This document shows positions 43,199 through 52,218 of a stretch of DNA of 64,000 nt, piece by piece; within the stretch, counting starts at the first letter, position 1, and every line of letters begins with the position of its first letter. The notes under the pieces were generated by a model. It did not search any database and was not told the DNA's origin. It saw only the letters and a program-made list of their open reading frames with translations. The stretch spans positions 252,015 to 316,014 of the forward strand of contig CAJIYG010000003.1 of assembly GCA_905181585.1 (NCBI GenBank), written 5' to 3'. The translations under genes and the position numbers were made by a program. This DNA comes from an uncultured Flavobacteriales bacterium. GTDB taxonomy: Bacteria; Bacteroidota; Bacteroidia; Flavobacteriales; BACL11.

Positions 43199-45655
43199 AT
43201 GAAATCAAGATTTTTACCATTTATACTTATTTTCTCTTTACTAACATATTTTACTGCTGATAATAACACTTTGTTAGCTCAGGGAGTTTGTGGTACCCAT
43301 CATGGTTCTTTAGAAGAACAAATACATAAATATCCTGATTTTTATCAATCTCTTGATAAAAAAAATAATGATTTAAAAGATGAAAATTCAAAGCTTTTAC
43401 AATCATTTACTTCTTCAAAAGAAAATAATGGAAAAAGAATTATTCCAGTAGTTGTACATGTAATTCACAATTTCGGTAATGAAAATGTAACAGATGCTCA
43501 AGTACATGAAGCATTATCGGTCTTAAACAGAAATATTAATGGTCAAGACCCAGATTTGTATAATCCATCTAAAACTCCTGATGTCTTTGCTGCAGTTGCT
43601 GGTAATGCAAATCTTGAATTCAGATTAGCTACTAAAGATCCACTTGGAAATCCCTCCTCTGGAATTGTTAGGGTTAGATCAGAACTAACATCTGAGGCAG
43701 AGCCTAGAGATATAGTAAAAGCAGTCAGCTACTGGAACTCTTATCAATATCTAAACATTTGGATAGTAAAGAAATTTGTAGCTGAAGCTAATGGTGGAAC
43801 ATTACTTGGATATGCCCAATTTCCTAATACTGGAAGAATGTCTACTGACGGTGTTGCAATCTTAGCTGGGCAATTTGCAAATTCAAATTCTACTACTTTA
43901 ACTCATGAAGTAGGGCATTGGCTTGGATTAAGACATGTTTGGGGAGATGCTGTTTGTGGTGATGATCAGGTTGCTGACACTCCACCACAAAGATATTCAA
44001 ATGGTTTTGGTGATAACCCTGGTCCTTTACCGTCTTCAGTACAGAATTCTTTTCCTTACCATTCTGGTCTTCAAAATCTAGGTTGTATAGCTGATTCATT
44101 AAATTGGGCAGGTGAAATGTATATGAATTATATGGACTATACTAATGATACTTACTGTACAATGTTCTCTAAAGGTCAAGTTGGTGTTTTTAATGAAACA
44201 TTAGATGGATTAGACGGAAACTTAGGTTACAGAGAGTATATGTGGCAAGATGAAAACTTAATAAAAACTGGTACATTTTATGGGGCTCTAGCTCCTACAT
44301 GTACAAGACAAGCAGATTTCTCTGAAGGTTTTGGTAATGAGGCTATTTGCCTAGGTGAGGAAATGTGGTTAAAGTCAAATAAAACTATGTTTGGTTCTTC
44401 TATCTCTTCAGTAACATGGGATTTAGGTGACGGATCTTCAAGTAATGTAGAAAACAATTTACTTACTACTTATTCAAGTTCAGGCACTTATGATGTTACT
44501 TTAACAATTGATTATGATGAGGAAACTATGTCACAATCTGAAAACCTATCAGACTTAGATTTATCATCTGCATCTTCTTATGACTCTACAACTTCTATTC
44601 ATATTGTACAAGGAACTCAAGATGAACTTCAATTAATGAATGCAACAAATATTTCATCTCATCCCATTGATAGTTTAGGAGTGTTTTGGGGATTACAAGA
44701 TTCAATATTTTACAGAGGAGAGATTAGTAAAACTATTTACACTGCATATTATTCTAACAGTTGTACATCAACTAAAGTTAAAACAAATTTTATAACTGTT
44801 AATTCTAATACTTCATCTAATACAGCTTCTTCATATTCTTATATGTTTGATGCTGAGGATGATTTAAATGATCAATGGAGAGTTAAATCTTCTACTGATG
44901 ATATAAATTCATGGGCTTTTAATAGTGACGATATAAGAAGTTGGGAATGGTTTTCAGGAAATAATATTAATAACAACACATGTGTGATGATTTCTGGAAA
45001 GACAGGCCCTGGATCTAATGATGAGTTAATTTCTGAGGCATATGATTTAAGTAATTTTTCTAGTCCAGCAATAAGTTTTGAATATTCAGGAGCATCATAT
45101 AATACATTTCCATCAAATTTGGTTAGAGTACATTACTCAATAGATTGTGGTGAGAATTGGTCTTTACTTGGCGCTCTATCTAATGTTCAAGTTGCTAGAG
45201 CAGGCCTTTATACTAACAGTTACACACCTTCATCAAATGACTGGGCTGATACAGTTATGACTAAATCAGCTCTAAAAAATAATAATGTAAGATTTAAATT
45301 TGAGTATGTTTCAAATGGACAGAGTAATAACTTCTATTTAGATAATGTAATGATAGGAGAGGAAGCTAGTCTTCTTAAGAGCTCTAGCACTGCTTCTTCT
45401 AAGATTTCTGTTTTTCCTAATCCTGTAGAAAATCAAACAAGCATAAATATACAAAATATAGAATCTGAAAAAATCATTGTAAAATTATTTAATGTTTTAG
45501 GAAACGAGGTTTTAACAATTTATGAAGGAAGTTTATTAAATAATAGTATTCAGCTTTCTACAGATTTAAGTTTCTTAGAAAATGGTATTTACTTTTTAAA
45601 TGTTATAGGTGAATCACAAAATATTTTAACAGAAAAAGTTATTTTAAACAGATAA
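43199..45655 (+). CDS. secreted M43 (pappalysin/cytophagalysin) zinc metalloprotease with T9SS sorting domain
   Basis: 818 residues with a signal peptide (ending NNTLLA). The M43 domain (about 80-380) has the zinc motif THEVGHWLGLRH and a Met-turn in MYMNYMDYTND. A PKD-like domain follows (TWDLGDGSSSNVENN, about 410-440), then a MAM/CUB-like carbohydrate-type region (about 540-720) and the T9SS type A C-terminal domain (SVFPNPVENQTSINIQ, NGIYFLNVIGESQNILTEKVILNR). The protein is therefore probably secreted or surface-anchored through the T9SS encoded elsewhere in this window and degrades extracellular protein. A TATATTTG element lies about 30 bases upstream, and a strong terminator follows. 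Confidence 0.9.
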   Translation: MKSRFLPFILIFSLLTYFTADNNTLLAQGVCGTHHGSLEEQIHKYPDFYQSLDKKNNDLKDENSKLLQSFTSSKENNGKRIIPVVVHVIHNFGNENVTDAQVHEALSVLNRNINGQDPDLYNPSKTPDVFAAVAGNANLEFRLATKDPLGNPSSGIVRVRSELTSEAEPRDIVKAVSYWNSYQYLNIWIVKKFVAEANGGTLLGYAQFPNTGRMSTDGVAILAGQFANSNSTTLTHEVGHWLGLRHVWGDAVCGDDQVADTPPQRYSNGFGDNPGPLPSSVQNSFPYHSGLQNLGCIADSLNWAGEMYMNYMDYTNDTYCTMFSKGQVGVFNETLDGLDGNLGYREYMWQDENLIKTGTFYGALAPTCTRQADFSEGFGNEAICLGEEMWLKSNKTMFGSSISSVTWDLGDGSSSNVENNLLTTYSSSGTYDVTLTIDYDEETMSQSENLSDLDLSSASSYDSTTSIHIVQGTQDELQLMNATNISSHPIDSLGVFWGLQDSIFYRGEISKTIYTAYYSNSCTSTKVKTNFITVNSNTSSNTASSYSYMFDAEDDLNDQWRVKSSTDDINSWAFNSDDIRSWEWFSGNNINNNTCVMISGKTGPGSNDELISEAYDLSNFSSPAISFEYSGASYNTFPSNLVRVHYSIDCGENWSLLGALSNVQVARAGLYTNSYTPSSNDWADTVMTKSALKNNNVRFKFEYVSNGQSNNFYLDNVMIGEEASLLKSSSTASSKISVFPNPVENQTSINIQNIESEKIIVKLFNVLGNEVLTIYEGSLLNNSIQLSTDLSFLENGIYFLNVIGESQNILTEKVILNR

Positions 45656-45673
45656 ATTTTAATTTTAAACTAA

Positions 45674-45702
45674 AAAGGGAGAAAATATTATTTTCTCCCT
45701 TT
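45674..45702. terminator. bidirectional rho-independent terminator between M43 protease and lpxH
   Basis: AAAGGGAGAAAA (45674-45685) and TTTTCTCCCTTT (45691-45702) form a 12-pair stem with a five-base loop. A-runs and T-runs on both sides allow termination of both converging genes. Confidence 0.85.
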
Positions 45703-45704
45703 TG

Positions 45705-46451
45705 TTATTTAAATTTTTTAAGTTCTATAGTTGAGTTGTGAAGTACTGCATAAGAATTAAATGTTATCCAATCTCCTAAATTTATATATTTAGCATTAAA
45801 GCTATCATTAAGAGGTATTTCCATGGGTATATGTCTATGTCCAAAAAGATAGAAATTTACTTTTTTCAGTTTTTGTTGTTCTTTGCAATATTGAAATAAT
45901 TGTTCTTTTTCAAAATCAATATCTTTTTCAATAGGTTGATTCCCTCTGCTTAAATCTGACCACTTTTGACCAATACTAATAGCTAAGTTTGGATGAATTC
46001 TTGAGAACAACCAATTACAAATGGTAGATTGAAAAATTGTTTTTAATACTTTGTATTTATAATCTCCTTTGCCTAATCCATCACCATGACCTAAAAATAT
46101 TTTTATGTCTTCAAATTCTATTATTTGCGGTTTATGGTATAGTTTTAATCCTATTTCTTCCTCTAAATAATTTTTTGTCCACATATCATGATTTCCAGTG
46201 AATAAATGAACTTGAATTCCTTTATCACATAATTCAGCAAGTTTACCAAGTAATCTAACAAATCCTTTGGGAACTACTTTTGAGTATTCAAACCAAAAAT
46301 CAAATATATCACCCAGTAGGTATATTTCTTTTGCTTCGTTTTCAATTGAGTTTAACCATCTAACAATATTTTTTTCTCTTAGTAAACTGCTTTTTTGATT
46401 GGGAGCTCCAAGATGAAAGTCTGATGCGAAAAAAATTTTTTGATTATTCAT
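45705..46451 (-). CDS. lpxH: UDP-2,3-diacylglucosamine diphosphatase (LpxH-like)
   Basis: 248-residue calcineurin-like metallophosphoesterase. It hydrolyses UDP-2,3-diacylglucosamine to lipid X in lipid A synthesis. Metal-ligand motifs are in order: FFASDFHLGAPN (DxH), YLLGDIFDFWFEY (GDxxDxW, as in LpxH), FTGNHDMW (GNHD), FLGHGDGLGKGD and FGHRHIPMEI (GHxH). ATG 46451 is preferred, since the upstream extension would begin from a TTG inside gatB. It follows gatB by a base on the same strand. Finding lpxK in the same minus-strand block supports the lipid A role. Confidence 0.88.
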   Translation of the reverse strand: MNNQKIFFASDFHLGAPNQKSSLLREKNIVRWLNSIENEAKEIYLLGDIFDFWFEYSKVVPKGFVRLLGKLAELCDKGIQVHLFTGNHDMWTKNYLEEEIGLKLYHKPQIIEFEDIKIFLGHGDGLGKGDYKYKVLKTIFQSTICNWLFSRIHPNLAISIGQKWSDLSRGNQPIEKDIDFEKEQLFQYCKEQQKLKKVNFYLFGHRHIPMEIPLNDSFNAKYINLGDWITFNSYAVLHNSTIELKKFK

Positions 46452-46452
46452 T

Positions 46453-47901
46453 TTATTTTTCAAGAATATCTCTTAATAACTTATTTGTAATTTTTGGGTC
46501 AGCTTTTCCTTTTGATATTTTCATAACTTCCCCCATAAATAATCCTATTAAACCCTTTTTACCATTTTTGTATTCTTGAATCTTTTCAGGGTATTTCTCA
46601 AGTGCCTGTAAAATTAAATCTTTAAGAATAGTATTGTCGCTTTCTTGAATCCAGTTATTTTCTTCTGCAATTTTTTTTGGTGATTTTTTTGAAGAAATTA
46701 ATAGTGGAAATATCTTTGATGTTGCTATAGTGTTACTTATTTGATTACCTTCTATTAAATCAATTAGATTAGCTATATTCTTTGCTGATATGTCTAGTTG
46801 TGTAATAGTTAATCCATTTTCATTAAGATAAGATTTAATTACACCATTTATAATATTGGCAGCTAGCTTATAGTTATTTGTAAGAGCACATATTTCATTA
46901 AAAAATAGTGCAGTTTCTTTATCTTCAATCAGTAAATTAGAATCATATTGAGAAAGTTTATATTCTCTCTGATAGATAGTATTTAGTTCTTTTGGAAGAA
47001 GGGGAAGTGTTTTTTTTATTTGTTCAATATATTCTTTAGTTATTTCTATTGGTTGTAAGTCTGGCTCAGGAAAATACCTGTAGTCATTTGCTTCCTCTTT
47101 GTGTCTTTGAGAAATAGTAATTCCTTTTACAGCATCAAAACCTCTTGTTTCGTGAACTATCTGTCCTCCATTTTCAATAACTTCTATTTGACGTTTAATT
47201 TCAAAATCTATAGCATTTTTTACATTTCTTGAAGAATTCATGTTTTTGACTTCAACCTTAGTTCCAAATTTACTTTCCCCTCTAATTCTAACCGAAATAT
47301 TTGCATCACATCTTAAGCTTCCTTCCTCCATATTTCCATCACAAATATCTAAATATCTAACAAGCTTCCTTACTTCCATAACGTAATTAAAAGCTTCATC
47401 ACCAGTTTTTATTTCTGGCTCAGAAACAATTTCAAGAAGTGGAACACCAGCCCTATTTAAATCAATTAGTGTATTAAAAGGGTCAAGATCATGTATACTT
47501 TTTCCTGCATCTTCTTCCATGTGAATTCTAGTGATATTGATTTTTTTAGTTTTATTTTTTTCGTCTAAAATTTCAATAACCCCTCCATTACAAATTGGAG
47601 TTGTATCCTGTGTTATTTGGTAACCTTTAGGAAGATCTGCATAGAAATAATTTTTTCTAGCATACTCATTATGCTTGCGAATTTTAGCTCCAACAGATAA
47701 ACCTAATTTTACGGCATATTCGATGACTTTTTTATTACTTACAGGTAGAGTTCCAGGATGTCCTAAAGTTATTGCTGATGTTTTTGTATTAGGTGCTGCT
47801 CCATATATATTTTCATCATTTGAATATGCTTTAGTTTGTGTTAATAGTTGAGCATGAACTTCTAGTCCAATAACTGCTTCGTATTTTTCTTTAATGTTCA
47901 T
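46453..47901 (-). CDS. gatB: Asp-tRNA(Asn)/Glu-tRNA(Gln) amidotransferase subunit B
   Basis: 482 residues. Subunit of the GatCAB complex that converts misacylated Glu-tRNA(Gln) and Asp-tRNA(Asn) to the amides. The opening YEAVIGLEVHAQLLTQTKAYS, LGHPGTLPVSNKKV, and FYADLPKGYQITQ are diagnostic, as is VPLLEIVSEPEIKTGDEA and MEEGSLRCDANISVR. The C-terminal YqeY-like tail domain (about 330-482) is present, ending NKLLRDILEK. Subunits A and C are not in this window. The next gene upstream on the strand (choice-of-anchor B) ends three bases before. Confidence 0.96.
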   Translation of the reverse strand: MNIKEKYEAVIGLEVHAQLLTQTKAYSNDENIYGAAPNTKTSAITLGHPGTLPVSNKKVIEYAVKLGLSVGAKIRKHNEYARKNYFYADLPKGYQITQDTTPICNGGVIEILDEKNKTKKINITRIHMEEDAGKSIHDLDPFNTLIDLNRAGVPLLEIVSEPEIKTGDEAFNYVMEVRKLVRYLDICDGNMEEGSLRCDANISVRIRGESKFGTKVEVKNMNSSRNVKNAIDFEIKRQIEVIENGGQIVHETRGFDAVKGITISQRHKEEANDYRYFPEPDLQPIEITKEYIEQIKKTLPLLPKELNTIYQREYKLSQYDSNLLIEDKETALFFNEICALTNNYKLAANIINGVIKSYLNENGLTITQLDISAKNIANLIDLIEGNQISNTIATSKIFPLLISSKKSPKKIAEENNWIQESDNTILKDLILQALEKYPEKIQEYKNGKKGLIGLFMGEVMKISKGKADPKITNKLLRDILEK

Positions 47902-47903
47902 AC

Positions 47904-49247
47904 TTATTCGAATATAATTTTACCTTTTTCTGTACTTATTCCATTATTCTTAATTTCGTATAAATATATTCCTGATTTAAAATCTTTTGCGCTAAATGAA
48001 TTTATATTTTTTTTAAGTGATTCCATCATTACTTTCTTTCCTGAAAAATCATAAATTTCTAATAAATCTCCATTGTGTCCAGACAAATTAAAGATATCAT
48101 TAGCTGGGTTAGGATAGATATTATGTTTAGAGTTTATAATATTGACAATGGGTGTGCTGGAGTTACTCATGTCTAAAACATAAAGCCCACTTTGCATATC
48201 TGAAACAAGTATATTACCAGAGTTTAAATAAGGATATACTCCCCATGCACCGCGATATGATGTGTGATTATTGGGATTATATGTGTCGTAACTGTTTACT
48301 TGGATTGGGTTGTTTGGATTACTTATGTCAAAAACACGTAATCCGTCATGGTAATATGCTACATATAAAAGATCTCCTTTGATAATTCCGTTATGTGCCA
48401 TTGATTGACTGTCAACTCCTGAGTTAAATGTTGCTATTACACTTATGTTACTTAAATCACTTACATCTAATATTTTTATGTCATAACCATGATTTTCATC
48501 TTGCATTGCATAAATAGTACCATCATCACTTAACCATCCAGAATGGTTGTAGCCTGCATCTGGATATGAAATTAGAGTTGCTAATTGTTGAGGCTGGTCT
48601 CCAAAAGTATTAACCATTGAAAAGTCCATGACTCTCAAACCTTGGTTTCCACAGTTTAAATAAGCAGTATCATTTCTTACATAAGCATCATGTACGTGTC
48701 CTACAGAATTATAGCTGTATATTAAAGTTGGACTAGATGGGATATGTAAACTATATACATCCATAGCATTATTTGAGGCGCATGCATACATTTTTGCTGT
48801 AGATGTGTCTATAAAAATATTATGTGCTTTTGTAAATAATGCATTGGAGTCATATACAGTATTTATAGAATTTGGTAAGTTAGTTATGTCAACAATTTGT
48901 AATGTTGATGAGCTTCCTTCATCACAAACAATATACAGATAACCATTAAAATCATGGTAATCTCTGTGAATAACTCCAGGACCTGTATATCCTGCAGATA
49001 GAAAAGCAACTTCAGTGCTATTTTGTGGATTTGTTACATCAAAAAAATGTGTCCCTGATGTTGAGCCTATTATTGCAATTTCAGAGTTGTTAATGTTTAA
49101 GCCCCATATTTCATTATATGCATTATTATATGCTGAAGATCCAACAATTGTTGAATCATCCCAATGAAATAAAAGTTGAGAATCAAATTGGGCAAATGTA
49201 CTTGTGTAGAGAAGACTTAAAAAACAAAATATATATAGATTTTTCAT
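47904..49247 (-). CDS. choice-of-anchor B (LVIVD-repeat) protein with T9SS sorting domain
   Basis: 447 residues with a signal peptide (MKNLYIFCFLSLLYTSTFA). The body is a repeat beta-propeller of LVIVD type with recurring DITN/DISN-P segments: FFDVTNPQNSTEV, IVDITNLPNS, ILDVSDLSNISV and VFDISNPNNPIQV. EIWGLNINNSEIAIIGSTSGTHFF is the characteristic start of choice-of-anchor B family proteins. It ends in a T9SS type A tail (NIYPNPANDIFNLSGHNG to KGKIIFE). It is probably surface exposed and binds an unknown partner; no enzyme motifs are seen. Its position between the housekeeping genes gatB and the PNP gene, with one- to two-base spacing, suggests co-transcription with both. Confidence 0.85.
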   Translation of the reverse strand: MKNLYIFCFLSLLYTSTFAQFDSQLLFHWDDSTIVGSSAYNNAYNEIWGLNINNSEIAIIGSTSGTHFFDVTNPQNSTEVAFLSAGYTGPGVIHRDYHDFNGYLYIVCDEGSSSTLQIVDITNLPNSINTVYDSNALFTKAHNIFIDTSTAKMYACASNNAMDVYSLHIPSSPTLIYSYNSVGHVHDAYVRNDTAYLNCGNQGLRVMDFSMVNTFGDQPQQLATLISYPDAGYNHSGWLSDDGTIYAMQDENHGYDIKILDVSDLSNISVIATFNSGVDSQSMAHNGIIKGDLLYVAYYHDGLRVFDISNPNNPIQVNSYDTYNPNNHTSYRGAWGVYPYLNSGNILVSDMQSGLYVLDMSNSSTPIVNIINSKHNIYPNPANDIFNLSGHNGDLLEIYDFSGKKVMMESLKKNINSFSAKDFKSGIYLYEIKNNGISTEKGKIIFE

Positions 49248-49248
49248 A

Positions 49249-50058
49249 TTAAAGACTTGATATTAATTCTTTGATTATTAAAGTTAATTTAGGTTCAGCG
49301 ATTTCTGCAACATTTTGGACATCTTGATGAGTGATTTTTTGAATTTTTCCAGGAACACCTAAATCAGTTATTACTGATATGGCAAAACAATCAATATTCA
49401 TATGTCTGGCAATAATAACTTCAGGTACTGTAGACATTCCCACTGTATCTCCACCAATAATTCTAAAATAAGAGTATTCGGCTGGAGTTTCTAGAGTCGG
49501 TCCAGTTACACCAACATATGTACCTATATGTGTTCTTATGTTGTGTTTGTTAGCAATTGAATGTGCAGTCTCTAGCATTTTAGGAGAATATGGTTCACTC
49601 ATATCAGGGAAACGCGGCCCCAGTTCTTCTAAGTTTTTTCCTATTAAAGGATTTGGAATTAAATTAATATGATCATTTAAAATCATTAAATCTCCTATTT
49701 CATAGTCAGGATTTATTCCACCACTAGCATTTGAAACTAAAAGTTTATCTATACCTAAAAACTTCATAACTCTGACTGGAAAAACTACATCTTGCATGTC
49801 ATATCCTTCATAAAAATGAAATCTTCCTTGCATAACAACAACTTCTTTTTTTGCAATAAAGCCAAATATTAATTTTCCAGAATGTCCCTCAACTGTAGAT
49901 TTTGAAAAGTTAGGGATATCTTCATATGAAATAGAATGTTTGATGTCAATATCTTGCACAAGTTTTCCAAGACCAGTGCCCAATATTATTCCAATCTTAG
50001 GATTAAAATTAGTGTTTGATTTTAAAAAATCAGCAGTTTCTTTTATTTTCTTCAACAT
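49249..50058 (-). CDS. purine-nucleoside phosphorylase (PNP I, trimeric type)
   Basis: 269 residues, cytoplasmic. It phosphorolyses inosine or guanosine to base and ribose-1-phosphate. Features: IGIILGTGLGKLVQDI (phosphate loop), VEGHSGKLIFGF, VVMQGRFHFYEGYDMQDVVFPVRVMK, LLVSNASGGINPDYEIGDLMILNDHINL (purine site), GVTGPTLETPAEYSYFRIIGGDTVGMSTVPEVIIARHM, and ISVITDLG near the end. Length fits the trimeric mammalian-like class. Its start codon is 28 bases inside the 3' end of lpxK, an unusually long overlap that suggests translational coupling. Confidence 0.93.
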   Translation of the reverse strand: MLKKIKETADFLKSNTNFNPKIGIILGTGLGKLVQDIDIKHSISYEDIPNFSKSTVEGHSGKLIFGFIAKKEVVVMQGRFHFYEGYDMQDVVFPVRVMKFLGIDKLLVSNASGGINPDYEIGDLMILNDHINLIPNPLIGKNLEELGPRFPDMSEPYSPKMLETAHSIANKHNIRTHIGTYVGVTGPTLETPAEYSYFRIIGGDTVGMSTVPEVIIARHMNIDCFAISVITDLGVPGKIQKITHQDVQNVAEIAEPKLTLIIKELISSL

Positions 50059-51061
50059 AATCTATAATATCTTTTTTAAATTTTTCTTCGTTTTCAAAAG
50101 TAATTTTAATTGGTAAATAATAAAGAGGTATATCTTTAAAATCACTTTTAAAATTCAATAATTTTATTGCATCTTTTTCGGTTGTTAAGATAAGTTTTTT
50201 TGTTGCTTTAAATGAATGAAAATCTTCAATTATTTTAACTATGTCATTTTTAGTATAGTTATGATGGTCATTGTAAATTATATGTTTGAATAATGAATTA
50301 TTATCTGCTAAGTATTCTTTTATTAATTGAGGCTTAGCTACTCCAGTTAAAAGCAAAATAGAAATATCTTCTAAGTAATCTATTTTGTTAAAGATATTTA
50401 CCCAATTATTATACTTGATTTTAGAGAAATAAACATGCTCCTTCTTATGGTATATAAGTTCTTTTAAGATTTTTTCTTTGTGTATTTTTTTTTGTTCAGG
50501 ACATTTAGTTATAATAATTCGTTCAGCTCTTTTACTTTCACATTTTCTGTCTCTAAGTTTGCCAATTGGAAATAAATTATCCTTAAAAAACATATTTTGG
50601 TAAGATGTTAGTAGAATGTTAAAGCCTGCGACAATTGATTTATGCTGAAATCCATCATCTAAAATAATTATATCAATCTCTTTAAACCTCTCAAGAATTT
50701 TTTTTATTGCAAATCTTCTATCTTCACAAACTACTACTAAAGTATCTGGATGATTTTTTTTAAGCATTAAAGATTCATCTCCAGTATTTTCTACGTTATC
50801 ATTTATACCTACTATTACAAATCCTTTACTTTTTCTTCTATATCCTCTGCTTAGAATTGCAATTTTATAATCTTTTTTTAAAAAAGTGGTTAAAAAATCT
50901 GTGTGAGGTGTTTTTCCAGTACCGCCAAAAGACAGATTACCCAAGCAAAGTATAGGCATTTTAAATTTTGTTGATTTTAATATTCCAATTTCATAGAAAT
51001 AACTTCTAAGGGTTAAAAAGATGTAATAAACAAATGATAATGGAAAGAGTAAAAATCTCAT
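50030..51061 (-). CDS. lpxK: tetraacyldisaccharide 4'-kinase
   Basis: About 343 residues. It phosphorylates the lipid A disaccharide at the 4' position at the inner membrane. The N-terminal helix (RFLLFPLSFVYYIFLTL) anchors it. The P-loop is LGNLSFGGTGKTPHTDFL (about 42-59), followed by AILSRGYRRKSKGFV, a DESLMLKKN segment, VVVCEDRRFAIKKI and IIILDDGFQHKSI, which carries the Asp-Asp-Gly-Phe-Gln-His catalytic motif. ATG 51061 is chosen over 51079 because a TATCTTTG element ends four bases before it. It is divergent from the Nif3-like gene. Its 3' end overlaps the PNP gene by 29 bases. Confidence 0.92.
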   Translation of the reverse strand: MRFLLFPLSFVYYIFLTLRSYFYEIGILKSTKFKMPILCLGNLSFGGTGKTPHTDFLTTFLKKDYKIAILSRGYRRKSKGFVIVGINDNVENTGDESLMLKKNHPDTLVVVCEDRRFAIKKILERFKEIDIIILDDGFQHKSIVAGFNILLTSYQNMFFKDNLFPIGKLRDRKCESKRAERIIITKCPEQKKIHKEKILKELIYHKKEHVYFSKIKYNNWVNIFNKIDYLEDISILLLTGVAKPQLIKEYLADNNSLFKHIIYNDHHNYTKNDIVKIIEDFHSFKATKKLILTTEKDAIKLLNFKSDFKDIPLYYLPIKITFENEEKFKKDIIDYVEENKRNC

Positions 51062-51065
51062 ATAA

Positions 51066-51073
51066 CAAAGATA
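51066..51073 (-). promoter_or_regulatory. -7 promoter element four bases before lpxK ATG
   Basis: On the minus strand TATCTTTG, then TTAT, then ATG (51061). Together with the element at 51111-51118 on the other strand, this gives two divergent and probably leaderless promoters within 61 bases. Confidence 0.5.
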
Positions 51074-51110
51074 GGACATTTATAATATTTTCTATTCTTC
51101 TTAAGTTTGT

Positions 51111-51118
51111 TAAATTTG
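51111..51118 (+). promoter_or_regulatory. -7 promoter element four bases before the Nif3-like gene
   Basis: TAAATTTG, then GAAA, then ATG at 51123. The spacing implies transcription starts at or next to the start codon. Confidence 0.5.
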
Positions 51119-51122
51119 GAAA

Positions 51123-52217
51123 ATGAAAATCAAAGATGTTACAACAATTCTTGAAAGATTAGCTCCCTTATCTTATCAAGAAAGTTATGATAACTCAGGA
51201 TTAATTATTGGTGATAGAAATGATGATTTGAAATCTATTTTAATCACTTTAGATTGTACAGAGGAGGTTTTAGATGAAGCTATTAAAAATAAATGTAATT
51301 TAATTGTTGCTCACCATCCTATTCTTTTTAAATCTATAAAGAAATTAAATGGTGATAATTATGTACAAAGAGTTATTATAAAGGCTATAAAAAATAATAT
51401 TTCAATTTATGCAATACATACTAATTTAGATAATGTAATGGATGGTGTTAACTCTACAATTGCAAATAGATTAGAACTTATAAATTGTAAAATTCTACAA
51501 CCAAAATACGACATCCTAAAGCAGTTAATTGTTTACTGTCCTGAAAGTTATTCTAAGAAATTAAAAGAAAGCCTTTTTTCTTTAGGAGCAGGTGCAATTG
51601 GAGATTATGAACAGTGTAGTTTTTCCTCAAAAGGTATTGGCACCTTTTTCCCAAAGAAAGATAGCAAGCCTTTTATTGGTGAGGTTGGAAAGGTACATGA
51701 AGGTCCTGAAGATTGTATAGAAATGATTTTTCCAAAAAATATTGAAGGGGCGATAATTGAATGTATAAATAAAAATCATCCTTACGAAGAGGTTGCTTAT
51801 CAAATATTTAATTTAGATATTAAGTATAAAAATGTCGGTTCAGGGCTTATTGGAGAATTAAAAGAAAGTATTGAAGAAAAAGATTTTTTATCTTTTCTTA
51901 AAGAAAAGATGAACACATCTATTATACGTCATACTAATTTACGAAACAAAAAAATAAAAAAAGTTGCAGTTTGTGGAGGTGCAGGTAGCTTTCTTTTGTC
52001 CACTGCTATTTCCAAAAACGCAGATATTTTTATTTCAAGTGACTTTAAGTATCATGAGTTTTTTGATGCTGATAATAAGCTTGTTATAGCTGATATTGGA
52101 CACTTTGAAAGTGAACAATATACAAAGGACTTGATTTATGATTTCCTTAGAAAAAAAATCACTAAATTTGCCGTCCGTTTATCGCAAGTTAATACAAATC
52201 CTATAAATTATATTTAA
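51123..52217 (+). CDS. Nif3-like dinuclear metal-centre protein (GTP cyclohydrolase I type 2 family)
   Basis: 364 residues. The two Nif3 halves flank an inserted PII-like domain (about 125-230, YCPESYSKKLKESLFSLGAGAIGDYEQCS to HPYEEVAYQI), as in the long Nif3 proteins of Bacteroidota and Firmicutes. Metal ligands are visible in ESYDNSGLIIG, VAHHPILFKSIKKLNG, IYAIHTNLDNVMDGVN and ISSDFKYHEFFDADNKLVIADIGHFESEQ. The family forms hexamers; its substrate is disputed and some members are called GTP cyclohydrolase I type 2, although I would not infer that activity. It precedes the zinc-ribbon gene by one base, a pairing that recurs in Bacteroidota. Confidence 0.9.
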   Translation: MKIKDVTTILERLAPLSYQESYDNSGLIIGDRNDDLKSILITLDCTEEVLDEAIKNKCNLIVAHHPILFKSIKKLNGDNYVQRVIIKAIKNNISIYAIHTNLDNVMDGVNSTIANRLELINCKILQPKYDILKQLIVYCPESYSKKLKESLFSLGAGAIGDYEQCSFSSKGIGTFFPKKDSKPFIGEVGKVHEGPEDCIEMIFPKNIEGAIIECINKNHPYEEVAYQIFNLDIKYKNVGSGLIGELKESIEEKDFLSFLKEKMNTSIIRHTNLRNKKIKKVAVCGGAGSFLLSTAISKNADIFISSDFKYHEFFDADNKLVIADIGHFESEQYTKDLIYDFLRKKITKFAVRLSQVNTNPINYI

Positions 52218-52218
52218 G

